A stretch of 64,000 nucleotides of DNA from positions 62,001-126,000 of the forward strand of contig NZ_AP018052.1 of assembly GCF_002356355.1 (NCBI RefSeq), written 5' to 3'. The DNA is from Thiohalobacter thiocyanaticus. GTDB lineage: Bacteria > Pseudomonadota > Gammaproteobacteria > Thiohalobacterales > Thiohalobacteraceae. The translations under genes were made by a program, and so were the position numbers. Positions within the stretch are counted from its first letter, which is position 1. Every line of letters begins with the position of its first letter. Of the stretch, positions 25,446 to 37,537 are shown one piece after another. Under the pieces are notes generated by a model, which was given only the letters and a program-made list of their open reading frames with translations, ran no database searches and had not been told where the DNA came from.

Positions 25446-26522
25446 ATGGCAACCCCCACATCAGTCGCGCGCTACACCTGCATCCTTGCCGGCTGGCTGA
25501 CCGCCGCTGCTGCCCACGCCTTTCCCACCGATCTTGACCAGTGCCTGCTCGAACAGTTGAAGACCGCGCCTGACGAAGCCACCGTGGCCGAGCTCAAGGC
25601 CGTCTGCCTGGAGTCGCTCCTGCCGCTGACCGGGCAGGGGCCGGATACGCCGGCTGCCGCGACGGCCGCACCGTCGCCCGCCGCCGGGGAAAAGGCCGCC
25701 GCCGAATCGCACACCTCCCCGCTGGAGACCCGCATCACCCTGGAGCGCGCCACGGCGGCGAACCCCTTCGTCATCACGCCGCACCGGCCCAACTACCTGC
25801 TGCCGGCCACCTACAGCTTCTCGCCCAACAGTGATCCCTTCGACATCAGTTCGGGCGAACTGCAGAAGTGGGAGATCAAGTTCCAACTCAGCTTCAAGTT
25901 CCCCCTGGTCCGCGGCCTGTTCAATGACCGCGGCACCCTGTTCATGGCCTATACCAACCAGTCCTACTGGCAGGCCTACAACCGCAAGTTCTCCTCGCCC
26001 TTCCGCGAGACCAATCACGAGCCCGAGCTGTTCCTGACCTACCTGCCGGATTATTCGCTGCTGGGCTTCGATGCCCGCGTCCTTCAGTTCGGCGTTTCGC
26101 ACCAGTCCAACGGCCAGAGCAACGAGCTCTCACGCAGCTGGAACCGCGTCTACGCCGATCTGGTATTCGAGCGCGGCAACTTCGCCTTCAGCCTCAAACC
26201 CTGGTACCGCATCCCGGAACAGAAGAAGAGCAGCCCGACCGATGCCACCGGTGACGACAACCCCGACATCGAGGACTACATGGGCTACGGCGAATTCCGC
26301 CTCGCCTACAAGCTGGACGGCCATTCCCTGAGCCTGATGCTGCGCAGCAATCTCAGCCGCAGCGATCCGCGCGGGGCGCTCGAACTGGGCTGGTCCTTCC
26401 CCCTGACCCGCAAGCTCAAGGGCTACGCCCAGTACTTCGACGGCTACGGCGAGAGCCTGATCGACTACGATGCCCACATCCGCCGCATCGGCATCGGCAT
26501 CGCGCTGACCGACTGGTTGTAG
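25446..26522 (+). CDS. pldA: Outer membrane phospholipase A
   Basis: 358 residues with a signal peptide, an acidic/Ala linker and a 12-strand barrel domain (from about residue 100). The catalytic His and Ser lie in VSHQSNGQSN, and the conserved YTNQSYWQAYN and FRETNHEPE motifs precede it. OMPLA is a calcium-dependent outer membrane lipase activated by dimerisation when lipid asymmetry is lost. It follows the pnt terminator and probably has its own promoter. The N-terminal region before the barrel is longer than in E. coli PldA. Confidence 0.92.
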   Translation: MATPTSVARYTCILAGWLTAAAAHAFPTDLDQCLLEQLKTAPDEATVAELKAVCLESLLPLTGQGPDTPAAATAAPSPAAGEKAAAESHTSPLETRITLERATAANPFVITPHRPNYLLPATYSFSPNSDPFDISSGELQKWEIKFQLSFKFPLVRGLFNDRGTLFMAYTNQSYWQAYNRKFSSPFRETNHEPELFLTYLPDYSLLGFDARVLQFGVSHQSNGQSNELSRSWNRVYADLVFERGNFAFSLKPWYRIPEQKKSSPTDATGDDNPDIEDYMGYGEFRLAYKLDGHSLSLMLRSNLSRSDPRGALELGWSFPLTRKLKGYAQYFDGYGESLIDYDAHIRRIGIGIALTDWL

Positions 26523-26993
26523 ACTGGCTGTTAGCCCGCCACCGGCCGGATATGATGCGCTAACCCCGAGTACACGCCCGGCGGAGCGCCGGTTTATAAC
26601 CGGGTTATACACCGGTCGGCCTCGCCCCCGGAGGGCACGCAAAAGGAACAGGGATCAGCGGTGATTTCAAGCTTGATTTTTCTTTCCCGCCCGGTTTATA
26701 CACAAGCTGCAAGCAAACCCGACCCTTTCGCGTCAGACGCCCGTCGCCACTCCGGCCCAACGGCGGGATTTTTACAACACACTGTTTTATAACAATAAAA
26801 ATCACTGGTGACAAAATGAGCAAATTAACACAAATGCAACAAATACAGGCCCTGGACCCCTTTAGCCCCATTCGTTCCACAAAGTTATCCACAGTTTTTG
26901 TGGATAAGGAAAATACCGCTTCCAGATTAGCCGGTTAACACCGTTTTGTGACAATCAGAGTCAAGTAACTGCGATAACCGCCTGGACAATCCA
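26523..26993. other. AT-rich gap with DnaA boxes before priA
   Basis: The 471 non-coding bases differ from the rest of the window. Positions about 26766-26845 are only about one quarter G+C by hand count. There are two perfect TTATCCACA boxes in inverted orientation (26885-26893 and 26899-26907), one perfect TTATACACA (26696-26704), a near match TTATACACC (26605-26613), and a 15-base palindrome TATAACC-G-GGTTATA (26595-26609). They could form a DnaA-controlled promoter for priA or an origin-like site. Confidence 0.6.
26885..26907. promoter_or_regulatory. Inverted pair of perfect DnaA boxes
   Basis: TTATCCACA at 26885-26893 and its exact inverse TGTGGATAA at 26899-26907, separated by five bases. 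Both match the strong DnaA box consensus. The pair is about 87 bases before the priA start. As RNA it could also form a nine-base stem with a short loop, but no U-tract follows. Confidence 0.65.
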
Positions 26994-29198
26994 TTGCCCA
27001 CAACATCCACACCCATCTACGCCAGGGTGGCCCTGCCCTGCCCCCTGTACCGGGTCTTCGATTACCGCCTGGCGCAGCCCGGCCGCATCGCCCCCGGCAG
27101 CCGGGTGCGGGTCCCGTTCGGCCGCCGCAATCTGGTCGGCGTGGTGGTTGAACTCAGTCCCGACACGGAGTTGCCCCCGGCGCAGATCCGGCCCCTGTCC
27201 GAATTGCTCGATGCCCAGCCGGTCGTCCCGCCCGACCTGCTGGCCCTGCTGCGCTGGGCCGCCGGCTATTACCACCATCCGATCGGGGAGGTCCTGGCCC
27301 AGGCCCTGCCGGCCCTGCTGCGTCAGGGACGGCCCGCCCGGATCGAACAGACCCGCCACTGGCAACTGAGCGCTGCGGGCCGGGCGGTGGATCCCGCCGA
27401 CCTGGCCCGGGCGCCGCGCCAGGCCGCCCTGCTCAGCGTCCTGGCCCGCTGCCCGGAGGGCGCCGACCGCGACCGGCTGCAGCGTGAGGGTCTGTACCGG
27501 CGCGACAGCCTCAGGGCCCTGGTCGACAAGGGTTGGGTGGAGGAACGCCTGGAGACGCCGGGACTGGATACCCCGGGTGCGGGTGCCGCAGCCCCGTCAC
27601 TCAACCCCGCCCAGGCCGACGCCGTCCAGGCCGTGGCGGAGCACGCCGGCTTCGGCTGCTTCCTGCTCGACGGAGTGACCGGCAGCGGCAAAACCGAAGT
27701 CTATATCCGCGCCATCGAACAGGCCCTGGCGGCCGGCCGCCAGACCCTGCTGCTGGTACCCGAGATCGGCCTGACTCCGCAGCTGATGCAGCGGCTGCGG
27801 GCGCGGCTGGCAGCACCCATGGTGATCCTGCATTCGGGGCTGAGCGAGCGCGAGCGCCTCAATGCCTGGGTGGCGGCGCGCGACGGCGCTGCGCGGATCG
27901 TGGTCGGCACCCGCTCGGCCGTGTTCACCCCGCTGCCGGCGCCGGGGCTGTTCATTGTGGACGAGGAACACGACCCCTCGCTCAAGCAGCAGGACGGGTT
28001 TCGCTACTCGGCCCGCGACCTGTTGATCTGGCGCGCCCGGCAGCAGGACGTTCCCGTCCTGCTGGGTTCGGCCACGCCTTCGCTGGAAAGCCTCTACAAC
28101 GCCGATCAGGGACGCTATCAGCGCCTGCATCTGCCGAACCGCGCCGGCGCCGCCAGCGCGCCCGAACTCAAGCTGCTGGACATCCGCGGCCAGCCGCTGC
28201 GCGAGGGACTGGCCGAACCGCTGCTGGGCGCCATGCGCCGGCACCTGGCGCGCGGCGAACAGGTGCTGCTGTTTCTCAACCGGCGCGGGTTCGCCCCGAC
28301 ACTGATCTGCCATGAGTGCGGCTGGGTGGCGACCTGCCGGCGCTGCGACAGCCACCTCACCCTGCACCAGCGCCGCGGCCGGCTGCACTGCCATCACTGC
28401 GACGCCAGCCAGGAGGTGCCGGTGCAGTGCCCCGAGTGCGGCAGTCCGGATCTGCGCGGCCTGGGCTACGGCACCGAGCGCATCGAGCAGACCCTGCAGC
28501 AGCTGTTCCCCGACCATCCCTGTCTGCGCATCGACCGCGACAGCACCCGGCGCAAGGGCCAACTCGAGGCCCTGCTGGAACAGGCCCACAGCGGCGCGGC
28601 GCGCATCCTGCTCGGCACCCAGATGCTGGCCAAGGGCCATCATTTTCCCGGCGTGACCCTGGTCGGCATCCTGGAGGCCGACCAGCGCCTGTTCTCCAGC
28701 GACTTCCGCGCCAGCGAACGCCTGGCCCAGCTGATCGTCCAGGTCGCCGGCCGCGCCGGGCGGGCCGAACGGCCGGGCACGGTGCTGATCCAGACCCACC
28801 ACCCGGACCACCCGCTGCTGCGGCGGCTGGTCACCGAGGGCTACGCCGCCTTCGCCGCGGCGGCCCTGGCCGAACGCCGGGACACCGGCCTGCCGCCCTA
28901 TGCCAGCCTGGCCCTGCTGCGGGCCGAGGCCACCGACCGCGAAGCGCCGCGGGAATTTCTGGAACAGGCCCATGCCCTGGCGCTGCAGCAGTCGGGCCCG
29001 GAGATCGAGTTCTGGGGTCCGGTGCCGGCGCCGATGGAAAAACGCGCCGGCCGCTACCGGGCCCAGCTGCTGGTGCAGTCCGCGGCGCGGGCCGCCCTGC
29101 ACCGGCTGCTCGATGCCTGGATCCCGGTCCTGGCCGAGTCGCCCGCGGCCCGGCGCATCCGCTGGTCGGTGGACGTGGACCCGGTGGATACCTTTTAG
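26994..29198 (+). CDS. priA: Primosomal protein N' (replication restart helicase)
   Basis: 734 residues from a TTG start. The N-terminal DNA-binding domain (about 1-200) precedes a helicase core with Walker [12 protein letters not shown] and the DEEHD box. The zinc-binding insert is complete (CHECG, CRRCD, CHHCD, CPECG). PriA recognises stalled forks and loads the replicative helicase. ATG starts are absent near the conserved N-terminus, so TTG 26994 is taken. DnaA boxes lie in front of it. Confidence 0.95.
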   Translation: MPTTSTPIYARVALPCPLYRVFDYRLAQPGRIAPGSRVRVPFGRRNLVGVVVELSPDTELPPAQIRPLSELLDAQPVVPPDLLALLRWAAGYYHHPIGEVLAQALPALLRQGRPARIEQTRHWQLSAAGRAVDPADLARAPRQAALLSVLARCPEGADRDRLQREGLYRRDSLRALVDKGWVEERLETPGLDTPGAGAAAPSLNPAQADAVQAVAEHAGFGCFLLDGVTGSGKTEVYIRAIEQALAAGRQTLLLVPEIGLTPQLMQRLRARLAAPMVILHSGLSERERLNAWVAARDGAARIVVGTRSAVFTPLPAPGLFIVDEEHDPSLKQQDGFRYSARDLLIWRARQQDVPVLLGSATPSLESLYNADQGRYQRLHLPNRAGAASAPELKLLDIRGQPLREGLAEPLLGAMRRHLARGEQVLLFLNRRGFAPTLICHECGWVATCRRCDSHLTLHQRRGRLHCHHCDASQEVPVQCPECGSPDLRGLGYGTERIEQTLQQLFPDHPCLRIDRDSTRRKGQLEALLEQAHSGAARILLGTQMLAKGHHFPGVTLVGILEADQRLFSSDFRASERLAQLIVQVAGRAGRAERPGTVLIQTHHPDHPLLRRLVTEGYAAFAAAALAERRDTGLPPYASLALLRAEATDREAPREFLEQAHALALQQSGPEIEFWGPVPAPMEKRAGRYRAQLLVQSAARAALHRLLDAWIPVLAESPAARRIRWSVDVDPVDTF

Positions 29199-29214
29199 CC
29201 TGCCTCCGCGGGAC

Positions 29215-29285
29215 AACCGCAGAGACGCAAAGATTTTTATATTATTTCGCCTCTGCGTCGCTGCGCCTCTGCGTCCCTGGCGTTA
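29215..29285. repeat. CGCAGAG-type inverted repeat after priA
   Basis: Left block AACCGCAGAGACGCAAAGA (29215-29233) and right block with CCTCTGCGTC units (29246-29285) are separated by only about a dozen AT-rich bases. This is the shortest and probably the bare form of the family seen at 21361-21648 and 31163-31340. Confidence 0.7.
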
Positions 29286-29321
29286 CTGTCGCCGGCGTTG
29301 GGCAAAACCCATAAACCGCCC

Positions 29322-29349
29322 TTGCAACCCATCCGCAACACCGGATAAT
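29322..29349 (+). promoter_or_regulatory. Possible argS promoter
   Basis: TTGCAA (29322-29327) and GATAAT (29344-29349) are spaced by 16 bases, about 50 bases before the argS ATG. The match is moderate. Confidence 0.45.
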
Positions 29350-29397
29350 AGCCGGCTTCGAGCCGCATCCCGGCCCTGTACAATCTCCAGGAAGATC

Positions 29398-31155
29398 ATG
29401 AAACACCTGCTCCAGGACCTGCTCCAGCACAGCCTCGCCGCCCTGCAGGGCGACGGCACCCTGCCCGGGGATCTCGAGGCCGAGATCCACCTGGAACGCA
29501 CCCGTGATGCCGCCCATGGCGACTTCGCCACCAACCTGGCCATGACCCTGTGCAAGCCGGCCGGCAGCAAGCCGCGCGATCTGGCCGGGAAGCTGGTTGC
29601 CGCCCTGCCGCCCTCCGAATTCGTCAAGCGGGTGGAAATCGCCGGCCCGGGCTTCATCAACTTCACCCTCACCGCCGATGCCTGGCACCGAACCCTCGAC
29701 CAGATACTCGAAGCGGGCGACGCCTACGGCCGCTCGGACCTCGGCGGGAAACAGCCGGTGCAGGTGGAATTCGTCTCCGCCAACCCGACCGGTCCGCTGC
29801 ACGTCGGCCACGGCCGCGGCGCGGCCTACGGTGCGGCCGTCGCCGACCTGCTCGCCGCGGTCGGCTTCAGCGTGCACCGCGAATACTACGTCAATGACGC
29901 CGGCCGCCAGATGGACATCCTGGCCGCCAGCGTCTATCTGCGCTACCTCGAGTTGTGCGGGGAGGAATTCGCCTTCCCCAGCAACGGCTACAAGGGCGAC
30001 TATGTCTGGGACATCGGCGCGACCCTGCATCGCAATCACGGCGATGCCTGGCGCGTCAGCACGGACGAACTCTATGCAGACGTCCCCGCCGATGCGCCCG
30101 AGGGGGACAAGGAGGCGCACATCGATGGCCTGATCGCGCGCATCCAGTCGCGGCTCGGCCCCGAGCGCTATCGCGAGGTGTTCGATGCGGGGCTGAACGA
30201 GATCCTGGCCAACATCCGTCAGGACCTGAAGGAGTTCGGCGTCGAGTACGACGAGTGGTTCTCCGAACGCTCGCTGACCGAACAATCCCTGGTCGAGGCC
30301 GCCATCGCGCGGCTGCAGGAGGCCGGCTACCTGTACCAGCAGGAGGGCGCGACCTGGTTCCGCTCCACCGACTTCGGCGACGAGAAGGACCGGGTGGTGG
30401 TGCGCGACAACGGCCAGAAGACCTACTTCGCCTCCGACATCGCCTATCACATGAACAAGCTCGAGCGCGGCTTTGCCCGCGTGATCGATGTCTGGGGTGC
30501 CGACCACCACGGCTATGTGCCGCGGGTGAAGGCCGCGCTGCAGGCGCTGGGCGACGACATCGACCGCCTCGATGTGCTGCTGGTGCAGTTCGCCATTCTC
30601 TACCGCGGCGGCGAGAAGGTGCAGATGTCGACCCGCTCCGGCGAGTTCGTCACCCTGCGCGAACTGCGTCAGGAGGTCGGCAACGACGCCGCCCGCTTCT
30701 TCTATGTCATGCGCAAGTGCGAGCAGCACCTGGACTTCGACCTGGACCTGGCCAAGTCCCAGTCCAGCGACAACCCGGTCTACTACATTCAGTATGCCCA
30801 TGCGCGGGTGTGCAGCGTGCTGCGCCAGATGCAGGAAAAGGGTATGCAGTGGGACCGCGCACGCGGCCGCGACCACCTGCACCTGTTGCACGAGTCGCAC
30901 GAGCAGTCGCTGATGATCAACCTGTCGCGCTATCCGGAGGTTGTCGAGACCGCCGCGCTCAATCACGAACCGCACCAGCTGGCGCACTATCTGCGCGACC
31001 TGGCCAACGACTTCCACACCTACTACAACGCACACCAGTTCCTGGTCGGCGACGATAAGCTGCGCGATGCGCGCCTGAACCTGATCCTGGCCACGCGCCA
31101 GGTGATCGCCAACGGCCTGGGGCTGCTGGGCGTGTCGGCGCCGGAGTCGATGTGA
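29398..31155 (+). CDS. argS: Arginyl-tRNA synthetase
   Basis: 585 residues, a class I enzyme charging tRNA-Arg. The HIGH motif appears in [15 protein letters not shown] and the KMSK-like loop in [11 protein letters not shown]. An N-terminal Add-1 domain and a C-terminal DALR helical domain ending in the usual [12 protein letters not shown] are present. ATG 29398 fits the family start; an open frame upstream overlaps priA and is not protein-like. priA-argS-SPOR protein is the usual order. Confidence 0.97.
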   Translation: MKHLLQDLLQHSLAALQGDGTLPGDLEAEIHLERTRDAAHGDFATNLAMTLCKPAGSKPRDLAGKLVAALPPSEFVKRVEIAGPGFINFTLTADAWHRTLDQILEAGDAYGRSDLGGKQPVQVEFVSANPTGPLHVGHGRGAAYGAAVADLLAAVGFSVHREYYVNDAGRQMDILAASVYLRYLELCGEEFAFPSNGYKGDYVWDIGATLHRNHGDAWRVSTDELYADVPADAPEGDKEAHIDGLIARIQSRLGPERYREVFDAGLNEILANIRQDLKEFGVEYDEWFSERSLTEQSLVEAAIARLQEAGYLYQQEGATWFRSTDFGDEKDRVVVRDNGQKTYFASDIAYHMNKLERGFARVIDVWGADHHGYVPRVKAALQALGDDIDRLDVLLVQFAILYRGGEKVQMSTRSGEFVTLRELRQEVGNDAARFFYVMRKCEQHLDFDLDLAKSQSSDNPVYYIQYAHARVCSVLRQMQEKGMQWDRARGRDHLHLLHESHEQSLMINLSRYPEVVETAALNHEPHQLAHYLRDLANDFHTYYNAHQFLVGDDKLRDARLNLILATRQVIANGLGLLGVSAPESM

Positions 31156-31162
31156 ATTCCTT

Positions 31163-31340
31163 AACGCAGAGACGCCAGGGCGCAGGGAACGCAGAGATAT
31201 TCAGGCATTGTGCAGTCATTACATCGCCAACCAACCCCGTCATCCCGGCGTATGCCGGGATCCAGGAGCCGCCGCGGTAAATGGATTCCGGCCTGCGCCG
31301 GAATGACGGAAGTATTCTGCGCCACTGCGTCTTTGCGTTG
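31163..31340. repeat. Nested repeats between argS and the FtsN-like gene
   Basis: Outer CGCAGAG-type blocks (31163-31198 and 31316-31340) enclose a 73-base element (31237-31309) with inverted ends CCGTCATCCCGG and CCGGAATGACGG. The inner element is related to that at 20321-20392. This is a second case of one repeat family sitting inside the other. Confidence 0.7.
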
Positions 31341-31354
31341 AAGCACTTGATCTT

Positions 31355-31927
31355 ATGCCACGAGACTACAAACACCGCGCCAACCCCAAACGCCGCAAAC
31401 AGTCCGTGCCCGGCTGGTTGTGGCTGCTGGCCGGTCTGCTGATCGGCCTGTTCGTGGCCTTTCTGGTCTATCTCAAGCAGCCTGCCGATCCGGACACGCC
31501 GCGGCCGAACCCGGTGGTCACCACCGATGAGGACGCACGCGCCGTGCGCCGGCCGCAGCAGCGCGAGATCCCGCCGCCGCCCAAGCCCCGCTTCGACTTC
31601 TATCAGATCCTGCCGGAGATGGAGGTGGTAGTGCCGGAGGAGTCCATCACCGGCAGCCGCAAGGAGGGCGTGCGCCAGGTCGAGACCCCCGGCACCTATC
31701 TGCTGCAGGCCGGTTCCTTCAAGTCCGCCGAACAGGCCGACCAGCTCAAGGCCCGACTGGCCCTGCTGGGACTGGAGACGCATGTGCAGACCGTGCGCAT
31801 CAACGAGTCCGAGACCTGGCACCGGGTGCGGGTCGGCCCGTTTGACGACCTGCGCAGTCTGAACCGGGCCCGGGCCCGCCTGCGCGAGCACGACGTCGAG
31901 GCCATCCTGCTCAAGGTCAGGGGCTGA
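31355..31927 (+). CDS. ftsN: FtsN-like SPOR-domain protein
   Basis: 190 residues. The short basic cytoplasmic N-terminus (KHRANPKRRK) precedes one membrane segment (about 24-43), a Pro-rich linker, and a C-terminal SPOR domain (about 112-190) with the GTYLLQAGSFKSAEQA start. FtsN activates septal peptidoglycan synthesis and the SPOR domain binds denuded glycan. Placement after priA-argS supports FtsN, although the family is poorly conserved outside the SPOR domain. The usual downstream hslVU genes are not here. Confidence 0.82.
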   Translation: MPRDYKHRANPKRRKQSVPGWLWLLAGLLIGLFVAFLVYLKQPADPDTPRPNPVVTTDEDARAVRRPQQREIPPPPKPRFDFYQILPEMEVVVPEESITGSRKEGVRQVETPGTYLLQAGSFKSAEQADQLKARLALLGLETHVQTVRINESETWHRVRVGPFDDLRSLNRARARLREHDVEAILLKVRG

Positions 31928-31995
31928 CGCGGGCGCGGCGTCGCTTACCTGTCGCAGGCATCCATCGCCCCGGCGTGCACACAGGGCAATCCGCC

Positions 31996-34062
31996 ATGTC
32001 CACGCAACGACCAGACACCCGCCGCAACACACGACCCCTGCTGATCTGCTGCGCCCTGCTCCTGGCCTCACCGGCGCCGGCCCAGGAGCGGCAGGACACC
32101 GTCGAACCGATCACCATCACCATCACGGCCCCGCGCCTGCCCCGCACGCTCCAGCACACACCGGCCGCCGTCACGGTGGCGGACGAACGGGACCTGCGCC
32201 AGGCCCGGCAGGGGCTGGCGCTGGACGCGGCGCTCAACCGCAGTCCCGGCGTGCTGTTCCAGAACCGCTACAATTTCGCCCAGAACCTGCGCCTGTCCAT
32301 CCGCGGCTTCGGCGCCCGCGCCCCCTTCGGCATCCGCGGCGTGCGCATCTTCGTCGACGGCTTCCCCGAGACCCTGCCCGATGGCCAGTCCCAGATCGAC
32401 AGCATCGATCTCGACTCGGTGGAACGGGTGGAACTCATCCGCGGCCCGTCCTCGGCCCTGTACGGCAACGCCGCCGGCGGCGTACTGCAGGTCACCACGG
32501 CCGCGCCGCCGCCGGCCCCCTTTGCCGAACTCACGGCACGGGCCGGCAGTCATGACCTGCGCAAGCTGTCACTGCGCGGCGGCGCACGCCACGACGCCTG
32601 GGGCGCCCACCTGAGCGCCTCGCGGCTGGACTATGGCGGCTACCGCGACCAGAGCCGCACCCGCAAGGCACTGCTGAACGCGAAACTGACCCATGACATC
32701 GACGCCCGGCGCAGTGTCAGCGCGGTATTGACCGCACTGGATCAACCCTACGGCGAAGACCCGGGCGGCCTGACCCGCGCCGAGGTCGCGGCCGACCGCC
32801 GCCAGGCCGCCCCCAACGCGCTGGCGCTGGACAGCGGCCAGCAGGTGCGCCAGCAGCGTCTGGGCCTGCACTACCGCGACCGCGGCATCGGCCCCGGGGA
32901 AGCCAGCGCGCGGCTGTTCTACACCCGCCGCGACTTCGAACAGCAACTGCCCTTCCCCGGCCCGAGCCGGCTGCAGTACGAACGCGACTTCTACGGCACC
33001 GGCCTGGACTACACCGCCAACGCCGGACTCGGTGGGCGGCCGCTGCGCTTCACTCTGGGGATCGAAGCCGCACGCCAGCGCGATGACCGCCAGCGCTTCC
33101 TGGTCGACGGCAGCGGCGGCGTCACCGGCCAGATCCAGGACGCGACCGAGACCGCGACCGAGATCGGTGTTTATGGTCAGGCCGATCTGGCATTGATGGA
33201 TCGACTCGATCTCACCCTGGGCGGACGCTACGACCGGGTGGCGTTCGACATCGACGACCGCTTCACCCCGGACGGCGCCGCCTCGGGCAGCCGCCGCTTC
33301 GACGAACTGAGTTTCACCCTGGGCCTGGGCCATCAGCTGCATCCCGACCACCGCCTGTATGCCGCGGCCGGCTCGGCCTTCGAAACCCCGACCTTCACCG
33401 AGTTCTCCGACCCGACCGAACCGCAGCAGGGCTTCGACCCCGGGCTCGATCCGCAGCAGGCACTCAATCTCGAACTCGGCGCCAAGGGTTTCATCGGCCC
33501 GGGATTGCGCTACGAACTGGCACTGTTCCGGGTGGAGACCCGTGACGAGATCGTGCAGGTGGCGAGCGAACCCGACCGCTTCGCCAATGCCGCCCGCACC
33601 CGCCGCACGGGGCTGGAGGCCGCGCTGGTCTATGCCATCAGCGACCGCCTCACCGCGACGGCCGCCTACACCCGCGCACGCTACCGGTTCCGGGAGTTCG
33701 TCGATGCCTCCGGCACCGATCTGGCCGGCCGCCGCCTGCCGGGTCTGCCGCAGCAGACCCTGTTCGCCGAACTGGCCTGGCGCGACCCGGGCGGCCCCTA
33801 TGTCATCCTGGACGGCCTGGGCGTCGACCGCGTCTATGCGGACAACGCCAACCGCGAGCCGGTCGCCGGCTATGCCGTGTTCAATCTGCGCGCCGGCATG
33901 CGGGGCGCATGGCAGGGAACGGAACTGGAGATTTTCGCCGGGATCAACAATCTCACCGACCGGGACTACTTCAGCAACGTGCGCATCAACGCCGCCGCCG
34001 GGCGTTACTTCGAGCCGGCGCCGCAGCGCAATCTCCATGCCGGGGTCCGGATTCGTCATTGA
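31996..34062 (+). CDS. TonB-dependent outer membrane receptor
   Basis: 688 residues from ATG 31996; a GTG at 31975 would add seven. A signal peptide ends near PAPAQE, and a TonB-box-like TITITAPR stretch follows. The plug domain (about 40-155) contains LRLSIRGFGARA and RIFVDGFPETLPDGQ, and the barrel ends in the typical aromatic-rich C-terminus (NLHAGVRIRH). Such receptors take up iron chelates, vitamins or other large solutes. No Fur box or partner ABC genes are adjacent, so the substrate is unknown. Confidence 0.9.
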   Translation: MSTQRPDTRRNTRPLLICCALLLASPAPAQERQDTVEPITITITAPRLPRTLQHTPAAVTVADERDLRQARQGLALDAALNRSPGVLFQNRYNFAQNLRLSIRGFGARAPFGIRGVRIFVDGFPETLPDGQSQIDSIDLDSVERVELIRGPSSALYGNAAGGVLQVTTAAPPPAPFAELTARAGSHDLRKLSLRGGARHDAWGAHLSASRLDYGGYRDQSRTRKALLNAKLTHDIDARRSVSAVLTALDQPYGEDPGGLTRAEVAADRRQAAPNALALDSGQQVRQQRLGLHYRDRGIGPGEASARLFYTRRDFEQQLPFPGPSRLQYERDFYGTGLDYTANAGLGGRPLRFTLGIEAARQRDDRQRFLVDGSGGVTGQIQDATETATEIGVYGQADLALMDRLDLTLGGRYDRVAFDIDDRFTPDGAASGSRRFDELSFTLGLGHQLHPDHRLYAAAGSAFETPTFTEFSDPTEPQQGFDPGLDPQQALNLELGAKGFIGPGLRYELALFRVETRDEIVQVASEPDRFANAARTRRTGLEAALVYAISDRLTATAAYTRARYRFREFVDASGTDLAGRRLPGLPQQTLFAELAWRDPGGPYVILDGLGVDRVYADNANREPVAGYAVFNLRAGMRGAWQGTELEIFAGINNLTDRDYFSNVRINAAAGRYFEPAPQRNLHAGVRIRH

Positions 34063-34147
34063 AGCTGGTCATCCGGCACACGAACTGCATAATGGTGATA
34101 CGGGGATCCGCTTCCCCGCCCCGCAACGACCTCGAAGGAGGCGCACC

Positions 34148-34372
34148 ATGAGCAAGCTGAAACTGCAGTTGGTGACGGTGGACCTGGACAACGGACAGAG
34201 CGGCGTCTTCATCGGCCTGCCGCTGATCACGGACGAGCACAGCGATGACGAATGCCAGGTCGAGGATATCTGGTTTTCGGATCTGCAGGACTTGCCCGAG
34301 GCCATGTCGCTGGCGCAGGTCATCCGGATGATCCGGGAGCAGCTGCGCTGCTCTCAGATGCGGCTGCAGTAG
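34148..34372 (+). CDS. Small acidic protein of unknown function
   Basis: 74 residues starting at ATG 34148 behind a near-perfect ribosome site (GAAGGAGG, seven bases away). The protein is acidic in the middle (DEHSDDECQVEDIWF) with a predicted helix at the C-terminus. There is no signal peptide or membrane segment. I do not recognise the family. It is followed by convergent genes, so it is probably expressed alone or from the TonB receptor message 85 bases upstream. Confidence 0.75.
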   Translation: MSKLKLQLVTVDLDNGQSGVFIGLPLITDEHSDDECQVEDIWFSDLQDLPEAMSLAQVIRMIREQLRCSQMRLQ

Positions 34373-34383
34373 CTCAGCGCGGG

Positions 34384-34656
34384 TTATTCGAACCGGTAGT
34401 GCTTGCGCACGGCGGCACGGATCTGCCAGGTGCAGTCCATGCCGGCCGGGAAGGTGACCAGGTCGCCGGCCTGGATCTGCACCGGCTCGCCGCCGTCGGG
34501 GGTGACCACCACGTCGCCTTCCAGCAGGTAGCAGGTCTCGGTGGCGTCATAGCTCCAGGGGAAGGTGGAGCTCTCCTTTTCCCAGATGGGCCAGTCGTAC
34601 ACGCCCAGTTCGTCCAGCCGCTGCGCGCCGGGATTGCGGGTCACCTGTATCTGCAT
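34384..34656 (-). CDS. Cupin-domain protein
   Basis: 90 residues forming a single small cupin barrel of the DUF861/EutQ-like type: ATETCYLLEGDVVVTPDGG, then IQAGDLVTFPAGMDCTW. The second motif lacks the usual metal-binding histidine, so enzyme activity is doubtful. It lies two bases after the dehydrogenase gene and is likely in one message with it and speA. Confidence 0.85.
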   Translation of the reverse strand: MQIQVTRNPGAQRLDELGVYDWPIWEKESSTFPWSYDATETCYLLEGDVVVTPDGGEPVQIQAGDLVTFPAGMDCTWQIRAAVRKHYRFE

Positions 34657-34658
34657 GC

Positions 34659-35540
34659 TCAGTCTCCGTGTTTGTTCGGTCTGCGCTTCATCCGGTAGAG
34701 CGCGGAGATGTCCTCATCGCCGAAGCCGTCCTGCATCAGTTGCCGATAATCCGCCAGCGTCCGGTTCACCAGCGGCAACTCCATGCCCAGCGCCTCGGCC
34801 ATGGCCCGGCAGATGGCGAGATCCTTGTGATGCAGGCCCAGTCTGAACCCGGGCTCGAAACGGCCCTGCGTCATGCTCGGGCCGCGGTGGCTGAGGAACC
34901 AGTTGCCGGCCGCGCCGGCGCCGACCACCTCGATGACCTGCTCCAGCGGCAGGGCGTGGGCCTCGGCAAACGCCAGCGCTTCGGTCACCGCCTGGTTGAT
35001 GCCGGCGGCCATGATCTGGTTCACCGCCTTGGTGGCCTGGCCGCTGCCCACCGGGCCCATGTGTTCGATGCGCTGACCCAGCGCCTGCAGCAGGGGCCGG
35101 ACCCGTTCCAGCACCCCGGCCTCGCCGCCCACCATCAGCGCGAGCGTACCCCGGCGCGCGCCCTCGACGCCGCCGGAGACGGGCGCGTCGAGGAAATCCA
35201 CGCCCCGTGCCGCCAGCCGCGCCGCCGCGGTCTGTGCGGTCTGCGGCTGCACGGTGGAATGATCGATCACCACCTGGCCCGGCCGCAGGCCGGGTTCCAG
35301 CGCCTCGATCACGGCCAGCACATCGGCATCGGCCGAGACGCACAGCACAACGACATCGACCTGCCGCGCCAGCGCGGCCGGCGACGCCGCCACTGCCACA
35401 GCCAATTCAGCCGCGACGGACTGCGCCTTTGCCGGCGTACGGTTCCAGACCGCGGCCAGCGCCCCGGCCCGGTTGAGATTGGCGGCCATGGGCGCGCCCA
35501 TCGCGCCCAGGCCGATGTAGCCTGTCGCCGGCAGCGTCAC
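34659..35540 (-). CDS. 3-hydroxyisobutyrate dehydrogenase family NAD(P)-dependent oxidoreductase
   Basis: 293 residues from GTG 35540, which has a GGAGGT ribosome site. A TTG at 35564, overlapping the speA stop, is an alternative. The Rossmann motif [16 protein letters not shown], the substrate loop [15 protein letters not shown] and the catalytic lysine in GQATKAVNQ are all present. Family members reduce or oxidise beta-hydroxy acids such as tartronate or succinate semialdehydes. The substrate is not determined; context with speA and a cupin does not settle it. Confidence 0.88.
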   Translation of the reverse strand: MTLPATGYIGLGAMGAPMAANLNRAGALAAVWNRTPAKAQSVAAELAVAVAASPAALARQVDVVVLCVSADADVLAVIEALEPGLRPGQVVIDHSTVQPQTAQTAAARLAARGVDFLDAPVSGGVEGARRGTLALMVGGEAGVLERVRPLLQALGQRIEHMGPVGSGQATKAVNQIMAAGINQAVTEALAFAEAHALPLEQVIEVVGAGAAGNWFLSHRGPSMTQGRFEPGFRLGLHHKDLAICRAMAEALGMELPLVNRTLADYRQLMQDGFGDEDISALYRMKRRPNKHGD

Positions 35541-35560
35541 CACCCCACCTCCCGCCTCAC

Positions 35561-37435
<1,875 letters not shown>

Positions 37436-37440
37436 GGTCG

Positions 37441-37537
37441 GAAAGATACAAGTTGCAAGCAAACGGATACAAGGCGCGGCGCGCCTCACCTGCCCGAATT
37501 GTAACTTGTCTCCCGCCGCTTGTATCTTGTATCTTTC
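37441..37537. repeat. Inverted repeat between speA and speE
   Basis: GAAAGATACAAGTTGCAAGC (37441-37460) and GCTTGTATCTTGTATCTTTC (37518-37537) are inverted copies matching at about 17 of 20 positions, separated by about 57 bases. A further GGATACAAG lies inside. The repeat begins five bases upstream of the speA start codon. It could be regulatory or a dispersed element. Confidence 0.6.

Noticed and set aside
26523-26993. Firm annotation as oriC
   Set aside because: DnaA boxes and AT-rich DNA are present, but typical origin neighbours are absent and most left-hand genes run toward the gap. It is kept only as a candidate.
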